This document shows, piece after piece, positions 4,244 through 5,781 of a stretch of 5,781 bases of DNA. This DNA comes from Solirubrobacteraceae bacterium (GTDB lineage Bacteria > Actinomycetota > Thermoleophilia > Solirubrobacterales > Solirubrobacteraceae). The stretch lies in the NCBI GenBank assembly GCA_030043235.1, contig JASHYF010000263.1, positions 1-5,781 on the forward strand, written 5' to 3'. Position 1 is the first letter of the stretch. Each line of letters starts with the position of its first letter. The notes beneath the pieces are model-generated. The model worked only from the letters and a program-made list of their open reading frames with translations. It had not been told where the DNA came from and made no database searches. The translations under genes were made by a program, and so were the position numbers.

Positions 4244-5781
4244 ATGGAGCCAGCTTCCATCTCTGCGCAGCGCGGCACGCTCGAGGACCCGGAGGTCCTG
4301 CAGAACGTGCCCGGCCACGTGATCCCGATCCTCGAGCGCGAGTTCGACGACTTCAAGACCGAGGCCGGCAGGTTCCTGGCTGGAGACATTCCCGAGGACG
4401 AGTTCATCAAGTTCCGCCTCAAGCAGGGCGTGTACGGCCAGCGCCAGCCGGACGTGCAGATGATCCGCGTGAAGCTGCCCTTCGGGGGCATCACGCCCGA
4501 GCAGATGGAGGCGTTCGCGGACGTGATCGAGAAGTACGTGCCGCTGAACAAGGGGCACGTCACCACGCGCCAGAACATCCAGATGCACCACGTGCCGCTG
4601 CTGGACGCCGAGAAGGCGATCCGCGAGCTGGGCGACGCGGGACTCTCCAGCCGCGAGGGCTGCGGCAACACCGTGCGAAACGTGACCGGCGACCCGTGGG
4701 CGGGCGTGGCGGCTGACGAGCTGTTCGACATGACCCCCTACGCGGGCGCGTACGTGCGCTACTTCGTGCGCCACCCCACCACGCAGGCGATGCCGCGCAA
4801 GATCAAGACCGCCTTCGACGGCTCCGAGCAGGGCCGCGCGATCGCGGAAATCCACGACATCGCGTTCCGCGCGCGCGTCAGGCAGTCCGATGATCCGGGG
4901 GATGGGAGCCCCGGGGGTGGGGACGTCATCCGCGGCGCGCAGATGCTGGTGGGCGGCGGCACCTCGATCATGCCCCGCACGGCACCCGTGCTATACGAGT
5001 TCGTGGAGCTGGACAACGGCGAGTACCTGAAGATCACCGAGGCGGTGTTCAGGATCTTCGACCGCCAGGAATGGCTGCGCGTGAACCGCGTACGCGCGCG
5101 CATCAAGGTGTTCGTGGACAAGTACGGCATCGACGAGCTGCGCCGCCAGGTGGAGGAGGAGCTGGAGGGCGAGTGGGTGTCCGAACGCGACTTCTCCGTC
5201 GAGCACCGTTTGTTCAACGACGACGAGCGCGAGTCCGCGCCGGCGCCGCCGCAGAGCTACGGGAGCCCGGGCACACACGGGAGCCCGGACACACACGACG
5301 GGTCGTGGGCCGGCGACTCCTCCGAGTTCGAGCGCTGGCACACGGCCAACGTGCGCGAGCAGAAGCAGGAGGGCTTCGTCACCGCCGAGGTGAAGGTCAC
5401 GCGCGGCGATCTCACGCCGGAGCAGTTCCGCGGCCTGGCCGAGATCGTGCGCACGTACGCGGGCGGCTATGCGCGCACGACGGTGCAGCAGAACCTGCTG
5501 CTGCGCTGGGTGCGCCACGAGAGCGCCTACGACGTGTGGCGCGCGCTGTGCGAGCTGGGCCTGGGCGACGCGGGCACGCGCGAAATCAACGACGTGGTCT
5601 CCTGCCCCGGCACCGACTCGTGCAAGCTCGGGATCACCAGCTCGATGGGCCTCAACCAGGCGGTGCAGGAGCGCATCGAACAGATGCAGATCAGCGACCC
5701 GCTCACGCGCCAGATCCACATCAAGATGAGCGGCTGCCCCAACGGCTGCGCCCAGCACCACGTGGCGGACATAGGCTTCTA
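4244..5781 (+). CDS. Siroheme nitrite/sulfite reductase, 3' end cut by the window
   Basis: 512 codons are visible with no stop; the gene runs off the right edge (GFY...). It belongs to the ferredoxin-dependent nitrite/sulfite reductase family, which uses siroheme coupled to a 4Fe-4S cluster for six-electron reduction of nitrite to ammonia or sulfite to sulfide in the cytosol. In order: an N-terminal ferredoxin-like half (about 60-130) with TTRQNIQMHH (107-116); the siroheme half-domain with GCGNTVRNVTGDPWAG (139-154); a second ferredoxin-like half (about 370-440) with RTTVQQNLLLRW; then the cluster ligands Cys454 and Cys460 (CPGTDSC) and Cys498 and Cys502 (CPNGC). All four expected cysteines are present. 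Two hydrophilic inserts (about 216-227 and 331-361) share a GSPG motif. The visible part cannot separate nitrite from sulfite as substrate. A strong Shine-Dalgarno precedes the ATG, and the 97-nt gap suggests expression separate from the carboxylase genes. Confidence 0.93.
   Translation, partial: MEPASISAQRGTLEDPEVLQNVPGHVIPILEREFDDFKTEAGRFLAGDIPEDEFIKFRLKQGVYGQRQPDVQMIRVKLPFGGITPEQMEAFADVIEKYVPLNKGHVTTRQNIQMHHVPLLDAEKAIRELGDAGLSSREGCGNTVRNVTGDPWAGVAADELFDMTPYAGAYVRYFVRHPTTQAMPRKIKTAFDGSEQGRAIAEIHDIAFRARVRQSDDPGDGSPGGGDVIRGAQMLVGGGTSIMPRTAPVLYEFVELDNGEYLKITEAVFRIFDRQEWLRVNRVRARIKVFVDKYGIDELRRQVEEELEGEWVSERDFSVEHRLFNDDERESAPAPPQSYGSPGTHGSPDTHDGSWAGDSSEFERWHTANVREQKQEGFVTAEVKVTRGDLTPEQFRGLAEIVRTYAGGYARTTVQQNLLLRWVRHESAYDVWRALCELGLGDAGTREINDVVSCPGTDSCKLGITSSMGLNQAVQERIEQMQISDPLTRQIHIKMSGCPNGCAQHHVADIGF
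5261..5296 (+). repeat. 18-bp tandem duplication inside the reductase linker
   Basis: GGGAGCCCGGGCACACAC (5261-5278) is followed directly by a copy differing by one base (5279-5296). In frame it encodes GSPGTH then GSPDTH, within a linker between the two halves of the reductase. The same GGGAGCCC core occurs in frame at 4904-4911, in an earlier loop of the same gene. Confidence 0.9.

Noticed and set aside
4226..5761. Minus-strand open frames opposite the reductase (4226-4855, 4759-5217, 4991-5761)
   Set aside because: They are shadows of the conserved reductase frame, which runs unbroken through the same bases with all expected motifs.

Overview
The window is high-GC bacterial DNA with strong GC-ending codon bias. 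An acyl-CoA carboxylase beta subunit followed at once by a tiny epsilon subunit, a pairing typical of Actinobacteria, points to an actinobacterium. The style of the first gene (a START/SRPBCC-like fold ending in AHHRPFSRA) suggests the class Thermoleophilia (Solirubrobacterales-like). The class call is inference; the phylum call is better supported.

Layout, left to right. (1) 141-1283, plus strand: a hypothetical protein. Its first ~80 residues and last ~22 residues look like the two ends of one SRPBCC/START-like domain, separated by ~275 residues of low-complexity sequence containing two independent tandem-repeat tracts. (2) 1284-1390: a three-copy direct repeat of about 30 bp fills the gap between convergent genes and runs over the stop codon of the next gene. 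(3) 1376-2015, minus strand: a VapBC-type type II toxin-antitoxin pair, ribbon-helix-helix antitoxin first, overlapping the PIN-domain toxin by 14 nt. A palindrome sits exactly on the antitoxin start and is the likely autoregulatory operator. (4) 2016-2272: a divergent intergenic region with short tandem repeats and a candidate leaderless promoter. (5) 2273-4146, plus strand: a two-gene unit for the carboxyltransferase beta subunit of an acyl-CoA carboxylase (probably propionyl-CoA specific) and its small epsilon subunit. (6) 4147-4243: an AT-rich spacer with a hairpin, then a strong Shine-Dalgarno. (7) 4244 to the right edge: a siroheme/4Fe-4S nitrite/sulfite reductase, cut by the window after all four cluster cysteines.

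How the genes work together: the carboxylase pair would supply methylmalonyl-CoA or malonyl-CoA for propionate metabolism or lipid synthesis, with a biotinylated alpha subunit encoded elsewhere. The reductase belongs to assimilatory sulfur or nitrogen metabolism and has its own ribosome binding site, so it is probably separately expressed. The toxin-antitoxin module and its flanking repeat look like an accessory insertion between housekeeping genes. I see no clearly new multi-gene system. The most unusual items are the split, repeat-filled SRPBCC-like protein and the repeat array fused to the vapC 3' end.
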